Origin: JAAYCI01 sp964370045
Lineage (GTDB): Bacteria > Bacillota > Clostridia > Oscillospirales > Ruminococcaceae
Length of the DNA: 64,000 nucleotides
Reading direction: 5' to 3'
NCBI GenBank assembly: GCA_964370045.1
Contig: CAYJGZ010000013.1
Span: 12,189-76,188, forward strand
The notes below the pieces were generated by a model. It searched no databases. It was not told the DNA's origin and worked only from the letters and a program-made list of their open reading frames with translations. The translations under genes and the position numbers were made by a program. Shown here one piece after another: positions 7,315 to 16,280 of this stretch (within the stretch, counting starts at the first letter, position 1; every line of letters begins with the position of its first letter).

Positions 7315-9426
7315 CTACCCTAAATATTTGTGTAATGTTGCGAGTAGAGCCTCGGGTGAAATAGGCTTGCCGAGGTGGTCGTTCATGCCAGCCTGCAAGC
7401 ACTTTTCAACATCTTCCTTGAACACATTCGCAGTCATGGCAACTATGGGAATCTCCTTTGCCCATGGTGAGGGCAGGCCTCGTATGCGACGGGTAGCCTC
7501 GTAGCCGTCCATCTCGGGCATGTGAATATCCATGAGTATAAGCGAGTAAAGCTTTGGGCTTTTGCTGAAAGTATTTAGCGCAACGGCGCCGTTTTCTGCG
7601 CAGTCGATGTGTAGGTTTTCCTCTTCCAAAAGAGCCAGCACAATCTCACGGTTTATATCCACATCCTCCGCAAGCAAAATGTGCTTTCCGCCAAAGCCAC
7701 AAGATGGATTTGCCGAAGAGGAGTGCGGCAGAACATCCTTGGATAGATTTGCCGCATTGCCCACACCCATTTGGACGGTGACCTTGAATGTAGTGCCTTT
7801 TCCAAGTTCGGAGGATACGCTTATTTCGCCACCCATAAGCATGACTATGTTTTTGGATATGGAAAGCCCAAGGCCTGTGCCGCCGTACTTTCGGGAGATG
7901 CTGTTGTCCGCCTGCTCGAACGACTGAAATAGGCGAGACTGTTGCTCGGGCGACATTCCTATGCCGTTGTCGGTTACCTCAAATAAAAGCACACAGTGCT
8001 CGCTGTGCATCTCTTTTAGGGACACACTAAGGCTTATTTGCCCATTTTCGGGGGTGAACTTTCCCGAATTGCTAAGAAGGTTGGCAAGCACCTGTGCAAG
8101 CCGCTGGCGGTCCGCAATAAGGGATAAAGGGACATCCTCGCCTACGTGCAGTGAAAAATGCTGGTGTTTTGTTCTAAAGTTTTGCTCCACCACCGTGGTG
8201 CTCTGCTTTAGTAAATCCGCCGTTAAAAATTCCGTCTCGCTAAGCGCAAGTTTACCCGCCTCTATTTTGGACATGTCCAAAATGTCGTTGAGGATGCCCA
8301 GCAGATGAGTTGCGGCTGTGTGTATTTTGTCAAGGCTTGTGTGGATTTTTTTAGGGTCATCGCTTTTCAGCGCAATGTCCGTCATGCCTATGATTGCGTT
8401 CATGGGTGTGCGTATTTCGTGGCTCATGCGGGAGAGAAAGCTGCTTTTACTCTTGCTCTCCTCTTCGGAGCGCATACGCTGTACACGTGTGTACACGAGC
8501 ACTGCACTGAGCGCTGTGGCCAGCACAAAGCCGATGATTCCCATGACGGTAGCCATAGAGTATACAGAGGAAAAATACGCAGCGCGCGGTGTGACAACAC
8601 CGATGTGCCAGCCGTTGAAAATGGTTCGGAAGTAAACAATGCTGTCGGTGCCGTCCGTGTCTGTAAAGCGCACGGCGTCAACAGGTGTGCCGTCCGACAA
8701 AAGCCGAGCAACATCGGCGTAGCTGTCGCTCACAAAGGCCATGCTTGCGCCGATAAGGTTTTCATCCTGATGAGCCACAAAATTTAGCGAGTCGTTCACC
8801 AGCATACCGTAGCCGTCGTTTGCAATCTGCTGTGTGGATACATACTGTGTTATGCGGGACAAATCAAGGTCAACAGCTAAAATCCCCTGTGCAGCGCCGT
8901 TTTCATCAAACAAAATCTGTGAAAAGGATATACACAGGCCGCCCGTGTCATAGTCTACATACGGCTGTGTGCGCTGAATGCCTCCGCCACTCTGCTGTGC
9001 AACAAGATACCATGGGCGTGTTTGTGGGACGTATTCTTCGGGGGGAATCCATCCCGAGCCGTCTAAAAATTCACCCCTGATATATCCGTACACCTTCATG
9101 AAATCGGGTGCAGGGGAGTGCTCGCCGCTGTAGCGCTCGTTTGTGGAAACAAGATAATCCAAGACGTTGTCGTTTTCCGGCTCTATTTGAAGAAGCCCCT
9201 CCACGTCGGTGGCAATGTTTGAAAAAACAATCTCGGATTCTTCAAAGCTTGAGGAGACGAATGTCTGGGTGGCGTTGATGGTTTCCCGCCCTATGTCGGA
9301 CATTTGGCGGCTCACAATAGATGCGCCGTAAATATAGCTTACCAGCATCATAATTAAAAATGCCAGAAAAACAAATAATATTGGCTGAAAGTTGTTGCGT
9401 AGAATTTTCAAAAATCTCTTGAACAT
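7315..9426 (-). CDS. Membrane hybrid sensor histidine kinase with dCache-like sensor and receiver domain
   Basis: A 703-residue protein. Transmembrane helices lie near 13-34 and 291-312, bracketing an extracellular sensor of about 255 residues that looks like a double Cache domain (RPWYLVAQQSGG region near 137-149). The cytosolic part has HisKA with the phosphorylated histidine in SHEIRTP (H336), an ATPase domain with N453, DNGIG at 486-490 and GTGLG at 516-520, and a C-terminal receiver with aspartate D633 in LMDIHMPEMDG. No Hpt or output domain follows, so the phosphate acceptor must be encoded elsewhere. The start at 9426 begins the first membrane segment and has GAGGGAA upstream. Cache domains usually sense small organic ligands; the ligand here is unknown. 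Confidence 0.9.
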   Translation of the reverse strand: MFKRFLKILRNNFQPILFVFLAFLIMMLVSYIYGASIVSRQMSDIGRETINATQTFVSSSFEESEIVFSNIATDVEGLLQIEPENDNVLDYLVSTNERYSGEHSPAPDFMKVYGYIRGEFLDGSGWIPPEEYVPQTRPWYLVAQQSGGGIQRTQPYVDYDTGGLCISFSQILFDENGAAQGILAVDLDLSRITQYVSTQQIANDGYGMLVNDSLNFVAHQDENLIGASMAFVSDSYADVARLLSDGTPVDAVRFTDTDGTDSIVYFRTIFNGWHIGVVTPRAAYFSSVYSMATVMGIIGFVLATALSAVLVYTRVQRMRSEEESKSKSSFLSRMSHEIRTPMNAIIGMTDIALKSDDPKKIHTSLDKIHTAATHLLGILNDILDMSKIEAGKLALSETEFLTADLLKQSTTVVEQNFRTKHQHFSLHVGEDVPLSLIADRQRLAQVLANLLSNSGKFTPENGQISLSVSLKEMHSEHCVLLFEVTDNGIGMSPEQQSRLFQSFEQADNSISRKYGGTGLGLSISKNIVMLMGGEISVSSELGKGTTFKVTVQMGVGNAANLSKDVLPHSSSANPSCGFGGKHILLAEDVDINREIVLALLEEENLHIDCAENGAVALNTFSKSPKLYSLILMDIHMPEMDGYEATRRIRGLPSPWAKEIPIVAMTANVFKEDVEKCLQAGMNDHLGKPISPEALLATLHKYLG

Positions 9427-9632
9427 AAGCAATTCCCTCGTGCGGCACCGTACATTCATGAAGTGGCGGCGAGTGAAAATATTACCCACTTTTTCTACAT
9501 GAAGAGTATACCATAACACACATCAAAAAGCGATGTGATAGGCGAAAAAGTTTTGGATATGGCATAGAGGTATTTGCAAAAAGCACAAAATAGCACTTTG
9601 GTGCAGGAGCGAGCAAAACGGTAAAAAGCATC

Positions 9633-9661
9633 TTTTCTTGTGGGCGTTCATATGTTACAAT
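9633..9661 (+). promoter_or_regulatory. Promoter of azlCD
   Basis: An extended -10 (TG-T-TACAAT, 9653-9661) with a weak TTTTCT -35 box 17 bases upstream precedes azlC by about 25 bases. Confidence 0.45.
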
Positions 9662-9685
9662 GTGACGGTGGGAAAGGGGCGAAAA

Positions 9686-10435
9686 ATGATAAAAAGAAGC
9701 GAATGGTGGGTGCGTGGGGTACGCAATGGCGTGCCTATATTTTTGGGATATCTTGCGGTTTCGTTTACGTTTGGCATAGCGGCAAAAGGGGCAGGGCTGA
9801 ACACATGGCAAGCAACGCTGATGTCCGCAACGAACCTTACCTCGGCGGGGCAGTTTGCGGCGCTGGGGGTTATTGCGGCGGGCGCACCCTACTATGAAAT
9901 GCTCATGACGCAGGTTGTGCTAAACTTGCGCTACAGCCTTATGTCCTGCGCACTTTCCCAAAAGTTACATCAAAACAGCCCCATATTGCACCGCTTTATA
10001 ATAGGATACGGCGTGACGGACGAGGTGTTTGCCACAGCCGTATCAGTAGAGGGCAAGCTGAGCCCTTTTTATGCGTACGGGCTTATGTGTGCGGCAGTGC
10101 CCGGGTGGGTGCTGGGAACGCTGCTGGGAGGCCTTTTGGGTGCGGTGTTACCCGTGCAGGTGCTCAGCGCTTTTGGTGTGGCGCTGTACGGTATGTTTAT
10201 CGCCATTATTCTGCCGCCCGCACGCAAAAGCAGGGTCATTGCAGGCGTTGTGGTAATAAGCATGACGCTCAGTCTTTTGTTTGCGGTGTTGCCACTCTTA
10301 AATCAAATATCATCTTCGCTTCGCATCGTGATTTTATCGGTGGGTATAGCGGCGGTAGCGGCCGTGCTGTTTCCGCTTAATGCGCAAAAGTCGGGCGAAG
10401 GACAGGATGAAGTAGCACAAGAGGAGAGGGCATGA
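9686..10435 (+). CDS. azlC: AzlC-family branched-chain amino acid exporter, large subunit
   Basis: A 249-residue integral membrane protein with several hydrophobic segments and the family start (GVPIFLGYLAVSFTFGIAAKGAGL). AzlC works with the small AzlD protein to export branched-chain amino acids. The start at 9686 follows an AAAGGGG site; an upstream Met 16 codons earlier has none. Its stop overlaps the azlD start by 4 bases. Confidence 0.9.
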   Translation: MIKRSEWWVRGVRNGVPIFLGYLAVSFTFGIAAKGAGLNTWQATLMSATNLTSAGQFAALGVIAAGAPYYEMLMTQVVLNLRYSLMSCALSQKLHQNSPILHRFIIGYGVTDEVFATAVSVEGKLSPFYAYGLMCAAVPGWVLGTLLGGLLGAVLPVQVLSAFGVALYGMFIAIILPPARKSRVIAGVVVISMTLSLLFAVLPLLNQISSSLRIVILSVGIAAVAAVLFPLNAQKSGEGQDEVAQEERA

Positions 10436-10737
10436 GCGCAAATATATACATATACATAATTGTCATGGCGGTGGTGACATACCTTATACGTGTGTTGCCG
10501 TTGTTACTTTTACGAAGAGAGATAAAAAACAGGTTTATCCTTTCATTTTTATACTACATACCCTACGTCACCCTCTCGGTGATGACATTTCCTGCAATTC
10601 TCAGCGCAACGGATAGCTTTTGGTCCGCGCTGGGAGGGTTTTTGGTGGCGGCGGTGCTGGCGTGGCTGGGCAAAAACCTAATAGTGGTGGCTATGGCAGG
10701 GTGTGCCGCTGTGTTTGTGATAGAGCTTTTTGTGTAG
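10432..10737 (+). CDS. azlD: AzlD-family small subunit of the branched-chain amino acid exporter
   Basis: A 101-residue membrane protein with about four hydrophobic helices and the conserved TYLIRVLPLLLLRR segment near the N terminus. It is translated through an ATGA overlap with azlC, as expected for partner subunits. An R1 repeat begins immediately after its TAG stop. Confidence 0.88.
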   Translation: MSANIYIYIIVMAVVTYLIRVLPLLLLRREIKNRFILSFLYYIPYVTLSVMTFPAILSATDSFWSALGGFLVAAVLAWLGKNLIVVAMAGCAAVFVIELFV

Positions 10738-10828
10738 GGGAGTGGACAGATAGTGTTGATTTATAGAAAAAACACTATGCTTTAAGTGTGAGAATAAAGA
10801 GCTGTACTACCGCTTTTGTCCACACTCT
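10738..10828. repeat. R1 repeat, hairpin-less copy directly after azlD
   Basis: Ends are GGGAGTGGACA and the complement of GAGTGTGGACAAAAGCGG. It is in the same orientation as the copy at 49206. The interior keeps the GATTTA and TTAAGTGTGAGAA blocks but lacks the GC-rich palindrome. It starts at the base after the azlD stop codon. Confidence 0.65.
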
Positions 10829-10845
10829 TGGATTATATGGCAATT

Positions 10846-10899
10846 AAAAAGCAGGAGCATTTGCGTCAAAGCGTGGCGCAGATGCTCCTGTTTCTTCTT
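10846..10899. terminator. Bidirectional terminator between azlD and the surface-protein gene
   Basis: A long stem (GCAGGAGCATTTGCG against CGCAGATGCTCCTG) has A-tract and T-rich flanks on the two sides, suiting termination of both convergent genes. Confidence 0.75.
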
Positions 10900-10931
10900 T
10901 TGTTAAAGCTATGCGAAGTACACTGCACACC

Positions 10932-12521
10932 CTACTTTCTACGATACACATTATGCTGTGTATGGCGGCGAGTGCGCCGTGCGTTGCGGCGAAACTTTAG
11001 GGTGATAAGCAGCGCAGTAAGCGCACCTACCGCCGTAATGCCGCCTACAATCATGGGTAGCATGGGCAGGGGAGAGCTTACCTCTACGCTGTACTGTGCG
11101 CTCACGTTTGTGCTTTGGGCAGTGGCGGTGATGGTGGCACTGCCGCTGCCTGTGGCGCTCACAAGCCCTGTGCTGTCCACGGTGGCAACGGCATCATCGG
11201 AGGAGGTGTACACCACTGTTTGGTCGGTGGCATCCTGCGGTGTGATAGAGGTGATAAGCTGTGAGCTCTCGCCCTGTTGCAGCGCAAGGCTTTGGGTGGC
11301 GCTATCGCCGTTTGCGATGCTAAGGCCAAGCTCTGCCACACCTATGAGCGCCTGCTCCTCTACCATGTCGCCGCATATTTCGCACACCCTTTGGCGCAGG
11401 CCGTTTTGGGTGGGGGTGGCAGGGGTGAGCGTCTGCCATTCGCCCGGCTGGTGCGAGTGTGCAACATAGCTGTCCGCATAGCTGTAGCCGCACTCCTCGC
11501 AGGTGTTCAGCGTGTAGCCAAAGCTGTCGCAGGTGGGCTCTACCACACTCTGTGTGTAAACGGGCTGTGCGTGTCCCTCGGGGTAAAGCGGCGTGTCGTA
11601 GTCGGTGGTTTCGATGCTGTCAAAGTGTTCCACCGTGTTATCCTCAAGCTCCAGCGGCCAGTGTAGCTGCTCGCCCACCACCGCCGCACTGTACGCCCTG
11701 CGGTCGTCGTTTGCCTCGAAAAAGTTTATCTCTGCATTCACGGTGCAACCGTTTATGTAGCCTGCGTGCTCGCTGTCGTCCGTGTGCACGTAGTACATGC
11801 CCACAACACCGCCGTTGTGCACATAGCCGTACACCGAGGTGTACGCACGCACGTCGACGGTACAGTTTTGCATGTCCATGTAGCCTGTTGCCAACATTGC
11901 GCCCATGAACTCCTCGCACTTTATGTCCTCGTTTTCGTCCACCAAAACAAGCGTAACATCGGCGGAGCTGTCCGTGATAGTGCCGTAGCCAAAGCCCGTC
12001 ATGCCCGAAACGCCGCACATTATGCCGGCCGAGTGCAGGTATACCCTGCCCGAAACATGGCAGTTTGTTATGGTGGTGTTTTCCGCATAGCCCACCAGCC
12101 CCGACGCAAACACATTCTCATCTGTCGTTATGTCCACATGCACGCCAAGTAGCGTAAGGTCGTTTATTACAGCGTTTTTTGTGCGCGAAAAAAGCGCCGC
12201 ATACACCGTGTCGTAGCTCTTTCGGTTGCCGTCTACACTCTCGGCATAAACAGGGTCGGATTCGGTGATGGTTAGGTTGTACAGCGTGTGGCCGCCGCCC
12301 TCAAAAGTGCCCTCAAAGGGTATGGGGCCCCACGGCGCATCGCCCATGTCTATGTCCGCCATGAGCGTGTAGTGGGCTGTGGGCTCGTTCGCAATAGCCT
12401 CAAGCCCTGCCCTGTCCCATATTTCGGTGGTGCTCTGAGCGTTTGCCACGAAAGATGCCTGCGGCAAAGTGCCAAGGCAAAAAACAGCGGTGAATAAAAC
12501 AGTGAAAACAATTTTTTTCAT
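10932..12521 (-). CDS. Secreted, membrane-anchored surface protein with Ig-like (Big_2) domain
   Basis: A 529-residue predicted extracellular protein. It has an N-terminal signal peptide (about 1-29, ending ANA), a beta-helix-like region with GLUG-type repeats (LVGYAENTTITNCHVSG, VGMYYVH), two Cys pairs in a dockerin-like or zinc-ribbon-like stretch (CEECGYSYADS and CEICGDMVEE), a bacterial Ig-like group 2 domain near 430-490 (TVVYTSSDDAVATVDSTGLVSA), and a C-terminal helix near 495-515 followed by an arginine-rich tail. This fits a cell-surface adhesin or binding protein held in the membrane. No LPxTG sorting signal is seen. The function is not known. Confidence 0.8.
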   Translation of the reverse strand: MKKIVFTVLFTAVFCLGTLPQASFVANAQSTTEIWDRAGLEAIANEPTAHYTLMADIDMGDAPWGPIPFEGTFEGGGHTLYNLTITESDPVYAESVDGNRKSYDTVYAALFSRTKNAVINDLTLLGVHVDITTDENVFASGLVGYAENTTITNCHVSGRVYLHSAGIMCGVSGMTGFGYGTITDSSADVTLVLVDENEDIKCEEFMGAMLATGYMDMQNCTVDVRAYTSVYGYVHNGGVVGMYYVHTDDSEHAGYINGCTVNAEINFFEANDDRRAYSAAVVGEQLHWPLELEDNTVEHFDSIETTDYDTPLYPEGHAQPVYTQSVVEPTCDSFGYTLNTCEECGYSYADSYVAHSHQPGEWQTLTPATPTQNGLRQRVCEICGDMVEEQALIGVAELGLSIANGDSATQSLALQQGESSQLITSITPQDATDQTVVYTSSDDAVATVDSTGLVSATGSGSATITATAQSTNVSAQYSVEVSSPLPMLPMIVGGITAVGALTALLITLKFRRNARRTRRHTQHNVYRRK

Positions 12522-12554
12522 GAAGAAACCTACCTTTTGGTGGGTGGAATTTCA

Positions 12555-12653
12555 GGGAGTAGACATGTAGTGTCGATTTAGAAGTGAAACGATACACCTC
12601 CGCCGCAGGCGGGGGTGTATCAAAAATTCAAACCACCGTTTTGCGCACACCCG
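12555..12653. repeat. R1 repeat with central palindrome
   Basis: Begins GGGAGTAGACATGTAG, contains GATTTAGAAGTGAAAC, then the hairpin GATACACCTCCGCC against GGCGGGGGTGTATC, then AAACCACCG and ends TTGCGCACACCCG. Same orientation as the copy at 49206; it sits just upstream of the surface-protein start. Confidence 0.75.
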
Positions 12654-12664
12654 AAATGTACGCC

Positions 12665-13375
12665 CTAAAAAAACAGCAGCAATCCTGATAAAATCAAAAG
12701 TATGTACGATATTCTAAGGAACATCTCCTGATTGATTTTTTTGATAAGCTTGCCGCCTGCCCATACGCCGAACAGTGCAACAGGGATGGCCAGTGCAATT
12801 AAATAGAAGACATTCTGGGTGAAGTAGCCCGACTGCACATGCGTGACCATTAAGATTAGATTAAGTACAACCCAAACGGCGGACACCGTCGCCCTAAATT
12901 CGTTCTTGTCTTTTAAGGCTGTGGCGGCGTATATAACCAAAAGGCTACCACCACTGACGACCATGCCCTGTATTACTCCGGCTAAAAACAGAACTATCAT
13001 CATTATAAAGGAGGGAAGCGGTATCTCCTTTTTTATAAAAAGCCTTTTCAGCGCAATAGATATAATAAGTGCACCGTATATATAAAGGAGAATGTCCACA
13101 GCTACTATGTCGATGAGATAAACGCCCAGCATCATGCCAAGAAACATAAGAGAGGTGATTTTCACAAGCTCTTTTTTGTTTATGTCCTTGAAGTTTCTGA
13201 CCACGACAAGTGCGGTGATGATGGTCATGACAACATTTAAGACGGCTCGTGCGTCCTCGATGCCCATTACCTGAATAGCCACGGGCATTGCCAGCAGGTT
13301 TCCTGCAAATCCGGTAATGGCCTGCACGGTGTTTGCCACTGCCAGTGCAAGTAAAAATAAAACGGTACCAACCAT
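12665..13375 (-). CDS. TSUP (TauE/SafE) family membrane permease
   Basis: A 236-residue protein with about seven to eight hydrophobic helices and the family repeats (ANTVQAITGFAGNLLAMP near the N terminus, VIQGMVVSGGSLLVIY in the second half). TSUP proteins export or import sulfite, sulfonates or other organic anions; the substrate here is unknown. I take the ATG at 13375, preceded by AAGGGGGA, where the first helix begins; the longer frame adds a non-homologous N terminus. Confidence 0.82.
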   Translation of the reverse strand: MVGTVLFLLALAVANTVQAITGFAGNLLAMPVAIQVMGIEDARAVLNVVMTIITALVVVRNFKDINKKELVKITSLMFLGMMLGVYLIDIVAVDILLYIYGALIISIALKRLFIKKEIPLPSFIMMIVLFLAGVIQGMVVSGGSLLVIYAATALKDKNEFRATVSAVWVVLNLILMVTHVQSGYFTQNVFYLIALAIPVALFGVWAGGKLIKKINQEMFLRISYILLILSGLLLFF

Positions 13376-13404
13376 AAGAAAAGTCCCCCTTGGGAAAAAG
13401 GTGT

Positions 13405-13433
13405 ATACTACAAATGAAATGCAAGTTTTGCAA
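13405..13433 (-). promoter_or_regulatory. Possible promoter of the TSUP permease
   Basis: On the minus strand TTGCAA and TAGTAT boxes are 17 bases apart, about 30 bases upstream of the start codon. Confidence 0.4.
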
Positions 13434-13604
13434 AAAGTGTAATACCAGCGATAGTATATCACTAATTGAACATAAAGGGAATACATCTTCACAAATATAA
13501 AAGTGCAAAAAAAGATGCGGTATCCTTCTACACAGCAGGTGGGGGGGAGTGATGTGGAAAAAACAAAATCATCGAATTTGGCCACACCCAATTTCAAAAT
13601 ATCC
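13434..13604. other. Divergent intergenic region
   Basis: Lies between the TSUP promoter and the promoter of the thioredoxin-like gene. Nothing further is recognisable. Confidence 0.4.
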
Positions 13605-13633
13605 TTGACTTTTGCGCCGCAAAGTGGTGTAAT
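13605..13633 (+). promoter_or_regulatory. Promoter of the thioredoxin-like gene
   Basis: TTGACT at 13605-13610 and TGTAAT at 13628-13633 are separated by 17 bases, leaving a leader of about 125 bases before the start codon. Confidence 0.65.
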
Positions 13634-13763
13634 ATATCACAGATTGCAAAGGTCATCGTGGTGTCGGTGGCTTTTGTTTTGGGGGTTACATCAAAATAAG
13701 TTGATGTGTTTTGTGATGACTTTACAGCATACAAAAATAAATAAATTTTTGGAGGTAGCGAAA

Positions 13764-14111
13764 ATGGCTTTGTTTGGCAAAAAGAAGGAAGGCAAATCAG
13801 GTGGATGTTGCTGTGGAAATGTGGATGCAAAGAGTGTGGCGGCGGCGAAGGAAAATATGGTTGGCGGTGCTTCGGTGAAGGTGCTCGGCTCCGGCTGTGC
13901 AAAGTGTAACAAGCTGGAGGAGGCGACAAAGCAGGCGCTTACACAGCTTAACATGGATACGAATATCGACCATGTGACCGACTTTGCGCAGATTTCCGCA
14001 TATGGTGTGATGACAACACCTGCGCTTGTGGTGGATGGCAAGGTGGTGTCCTACGGCAAGGTGCTAAGCGTGCAGGAAGTGGTGGAGCTATTGCAAAAGG
14101 CACGCTCGTAG
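13764..14111 (+). CDS. Small thioredoxin-fold protein with Cys-rich N terminus
   Basis: A 115-residue protein of the redox-active disulfide (TM0996-like) group. The active site is GSGCAKC (C45, C48) and the cis-proline region is GVMTTPALVVDGKVV. A three-cysteine cluster (CCC, 15-17) in a Lys/Gly-rich N-terminal tail could bind metal or take part in thiol exchange. The start at 13764 has TTGGAGG 8 bases upstream and ignores a longer frame. Such proteins are often linked to arsenic or permease genes; here the divergent neighbour is a TSUP permease. The exact role is unknown. Confidence 0.85.
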   Translation: MALFGKKKEGKSGGCCCGNVDAKSVAAAKENMVGGASVKVLGSGCAKCNKLEEATKQALTQLNMDTNIDHVTDFAQISAYGVMTTPALVVDGKVVSYGKVLSVQEVVELLQKARS

Positions 14112-14172
14112 GCTAAGCCAAACTCATGTAATTTGGACACGCCTTTCGTGTTTTTGATAGTTAATAAATCTG

Positions 14173-14218
14173 AAACCCCGTAGCGAGTGCCTTTTGAGCA
14201 CCCGCCACGGGGTTTTTG
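14173..14218. terminator. Bidirectional terminator after the thioredoxin-like gene
   Basis: AAACCCCG...AGTGC pairs with GCAC...CGGGGTTTTT around a short loop. T-runs on both sides let it also serve the converging hydratase gene. Confidence 0.8.
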
Positions 14219-14252
14219 TGTGTGAATATACGTTTGTAGTCCAAGTTTAATT

Positions 14253-16037
14253 CTACTTGGGAACGGAAATAAAGCCTGTAAGCGCGCTTGTCGCCGCAAC
14301 GGCAGGGGAGGAAAGGTAAATCTGCACACCGGTAGGGCCCATGCGACCCATGAAGTTGCGGTTGTTTGTGGCCACCACCACCTCGCCGTCGGTCAGGATG
14401 CCGCCGTTGCGCCCACAGCACAGCCCGCACCCGGGCATGGTTACGGTGGCACCCGCACGTATCAAGTCCTCCAAAAGCCCCTCGTTTGCGGCGGCTGTGT
14501 ATATGCTACGGGAGGCAGGAGTAATGATAAGGCGTGTAAAAGGCGCAATTTTTTTGCCACGCAGTATGTCCGCCGCTATGCGCAAATCCTCAAGGCGGCC
14601 GTTTGTACAGCTACCTATGAACACCTCATCCACCGCTATGTCCGAAAGCTCGCTCGCTGTCTTTATTAGGTCCACACGGGAGGGGCAGGCGAGGAGCGGC
14701 TCGAGGCTTTGTGCGTCGTAACGTATGGTGCGTGCGTAGCTTGCGCCCGTATCCGCACAAAGCTCGCCCAAATCAAAGCCCACATCGCCGCAGTACTCCA
14801 GCGATTTTGCGTCGGGGGCGAACAGCGCACACTTTGCGCCTGCCTCCACCGCCATGTTCGCAATGGTCATGCGGGAGGACAGCGAAAGATTTTGCACGGT
14901 ACTGCCTGCGAACTCAAGGCATTTGTACACAGCGCCGTCCGCACCTATGTCCATGAGCAGGCGCAGGATGATGTCCTTTGCGCTCACATGTGGCGAAAGC
15001 TCGCCCTCTATTTCCACACGGATTGTGTGCGGAACACGCACCCACAGCCTGCCCGTGCCCAGCACAGCGGCCATTTCAGTGTAGCCTATGCCTGTGGAAA
15101 ACGCACCTACAGCGCCGTATGTTGTGGTGTGCGAGTCGGTGCCGAACACCACATCCCCCGGCTTTACGTAGCCTTTTTCTACCATCAGCTGGTGGCATAT
15201 GCCGTCCGTTTCGTGCACGTGTGGCAGGAGGTGACGTGCCGCAAATGCCCTGCCGGCCGCAAGGTGGCGCACATCGTCCGTGTTTGCCGCAGGCACAAGG
15301 TGGTCGTGTATCAAAACGAGCGCATCCGTATCCCAAATTTCATCAAAGCCCATCTGCTGAAACTTTTTGTCCACAAACGGCACGAAAATGTCGTGCACCA
15401 TCAGTCGGTTTGGCTTTGTCACCACAATTTCGCCTGCGGTTATGTCGCAAACAGCGGCGTTGCGCATGAGGATTTTTTCAATCATGGTGTAGGGCTTTTT
15501 GCTCGAACATGCGCAGGTTTTGGTGCTGTTTGCAGGGGTGTCCTGCTCTTTTGCGGTGTGCTTTGCGCTCACATAGCTGATAAGGCCGCCCGCCGCAAGT
15601 ATTTCGTGTATGTTTTGTGCCATGGGCGCAAGGGGTATTTTTTGGCCGTCATGCTCAAAATATTCCCCAGGTGCGACACACACCACATCCCCATCTTTAA
15701 GGGCAGGCAACTGAGGGCACTCTATGGGCAGGATGCCGTTGTTTACGGCGTTGCGGAAAAATATTCGTGCAAAGCTCTTTGCGATAATACACGCAAAGCC
15801 AAGCTCCTTCAGCACCTCGGGGGCTTGCTCACGGGAGGAGCCACAGCCGAAATTTTCGCCGCCCACCAAAATGTCTCCCTGCTTTACTTGCGAAGCAAGC
15901 TGTGGGCAAAGCGGCTCGAATGCGTAGGGTGCCATCTCGGCGATGCTGCCCAGCGCTAAGTATTCGGTGGGCATTATGATGTCGGTGTCGATGTCGTCGC
16001 CCAGCACCCACACCCTGCCTTTTATAATGTTTTGCAT
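14253..16037 (-). CDS. Fused aconitase-superfamily hydratase, swivel domain first (copy 1)
   Basis: A 594-residue enzyme combining the two subunits of an isopropylmalate-dehydratase-like enzyme in one chain, with the small swivel (LeuD-like) domain at 1-160 and the large (LeuC-like) catalytic domain from about 184. The swivel substrate loop is NFGCGSSRE (62-70). The catalytic part has GTDSHTTTYG (299-308) and the three [4Fe-4S] ligands C477 (GSCTNGR), C537 and C540 (PGCGLC). It would dehydrate/hydrate a 2- or 3-hydroxy di- or tricarboxylate. The domain order is the reverse of AcnA-type fusions. The linker carries a CAC motif. Second of a tandem pair about 240 bases after copy 2. The substrate (isopropylmalate, homocitrate, dimethylmalate, citrate or other) cannot be decided from sequence. 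Confidence 0.85.
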   Translation of the reverse strand: MQNIIKGRVWVLGDDIDTDIIMPTEYLALGSIAEMAPYAFEPLCPQLASQVKQGDILVGGENFGCGSSREQAPEVLKELGFACIIAKSFARIFFRNAVNNGILPIECPQLPALKDGDVVCVAPGEYFEHDGQKIPLAPMAQNIHEILAAGGLISYVSAKHTAKEQDTPANSTKTCACSSKKPYTMIEKILMRNAAVCDITAGEIVVTKPNRLMVHDIFVPFVDKKFQQMGFDEIWDTDALVLIHDHLVPAANTDDVRHLAAGRAFAARHLLPHVHETDGICHQLMVEKGYVKPGDVVFGTDSHTTTYGAVGAFSTGIGYTEMAAVLGTGRLWVRVPHTIRVEIEGELSPHVSAKDIILRLLMDIGADGAVYKCLEFAGSTVQNLSLSSRMTIANMAVEAGAKCALFAPDAKSLEYCGDVGFDLGELCADTGASYARTIRYDAQSLEPLLACPSRVDLIKTASELSDIAVDEVFIGSCTNGRLEDLRIAADILRGKKIAPFTRLIITPASRSIYTAAANEGLLEDLIRAGATVTMPGCGLCCGRNGGILTDGEVVVATNNRNFMGRMGPTGVQIYLSSPAVAATSALTGFISVPK

Positions 16038-16092
16038 GATATACAGTCCTTTTCTTGGTAGTGTTTGGGATGGAAGTGTCGCTTAAATCACT

Positions 16093-16210
16093 GATGTAAG
16101 AAAAGCAGTGCTTTGATTTTTTTGGTATATCCCCCCGCCTACGGCGGGGGGATATACCACTTTCTTTTCACGTTTAACTTTGTCGCTAAAATGAAGCTAT
16201 GTGTTCACTT
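16093..16210. repeat. R1 repeat with strong central hairpin
   Basis: GGTATATCCCCCCGCC pairs with GGCGGGGGGATATACC around TAC. The left arm AAAAGCAGTGCTTTGATTT and right arm with GTTTAACTT match other R1 copies. It separates the two hydratase genes. Confidence 0.75.
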
Positions 16211-16280
16211 TGTGATTTGTAAACAAAGCGCCAAAGCCTGTGTTGTGACAAGCAAAAGCGCTTTGAATATCTTTCGAAAT

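Noticed and set aside
14253..16037. Naming the fused hydratases leuCD
   Set aside because: Fusion with reversed domain order, tandem paralogues and absence of leuA/leuB make the leucine assignment unsafe.
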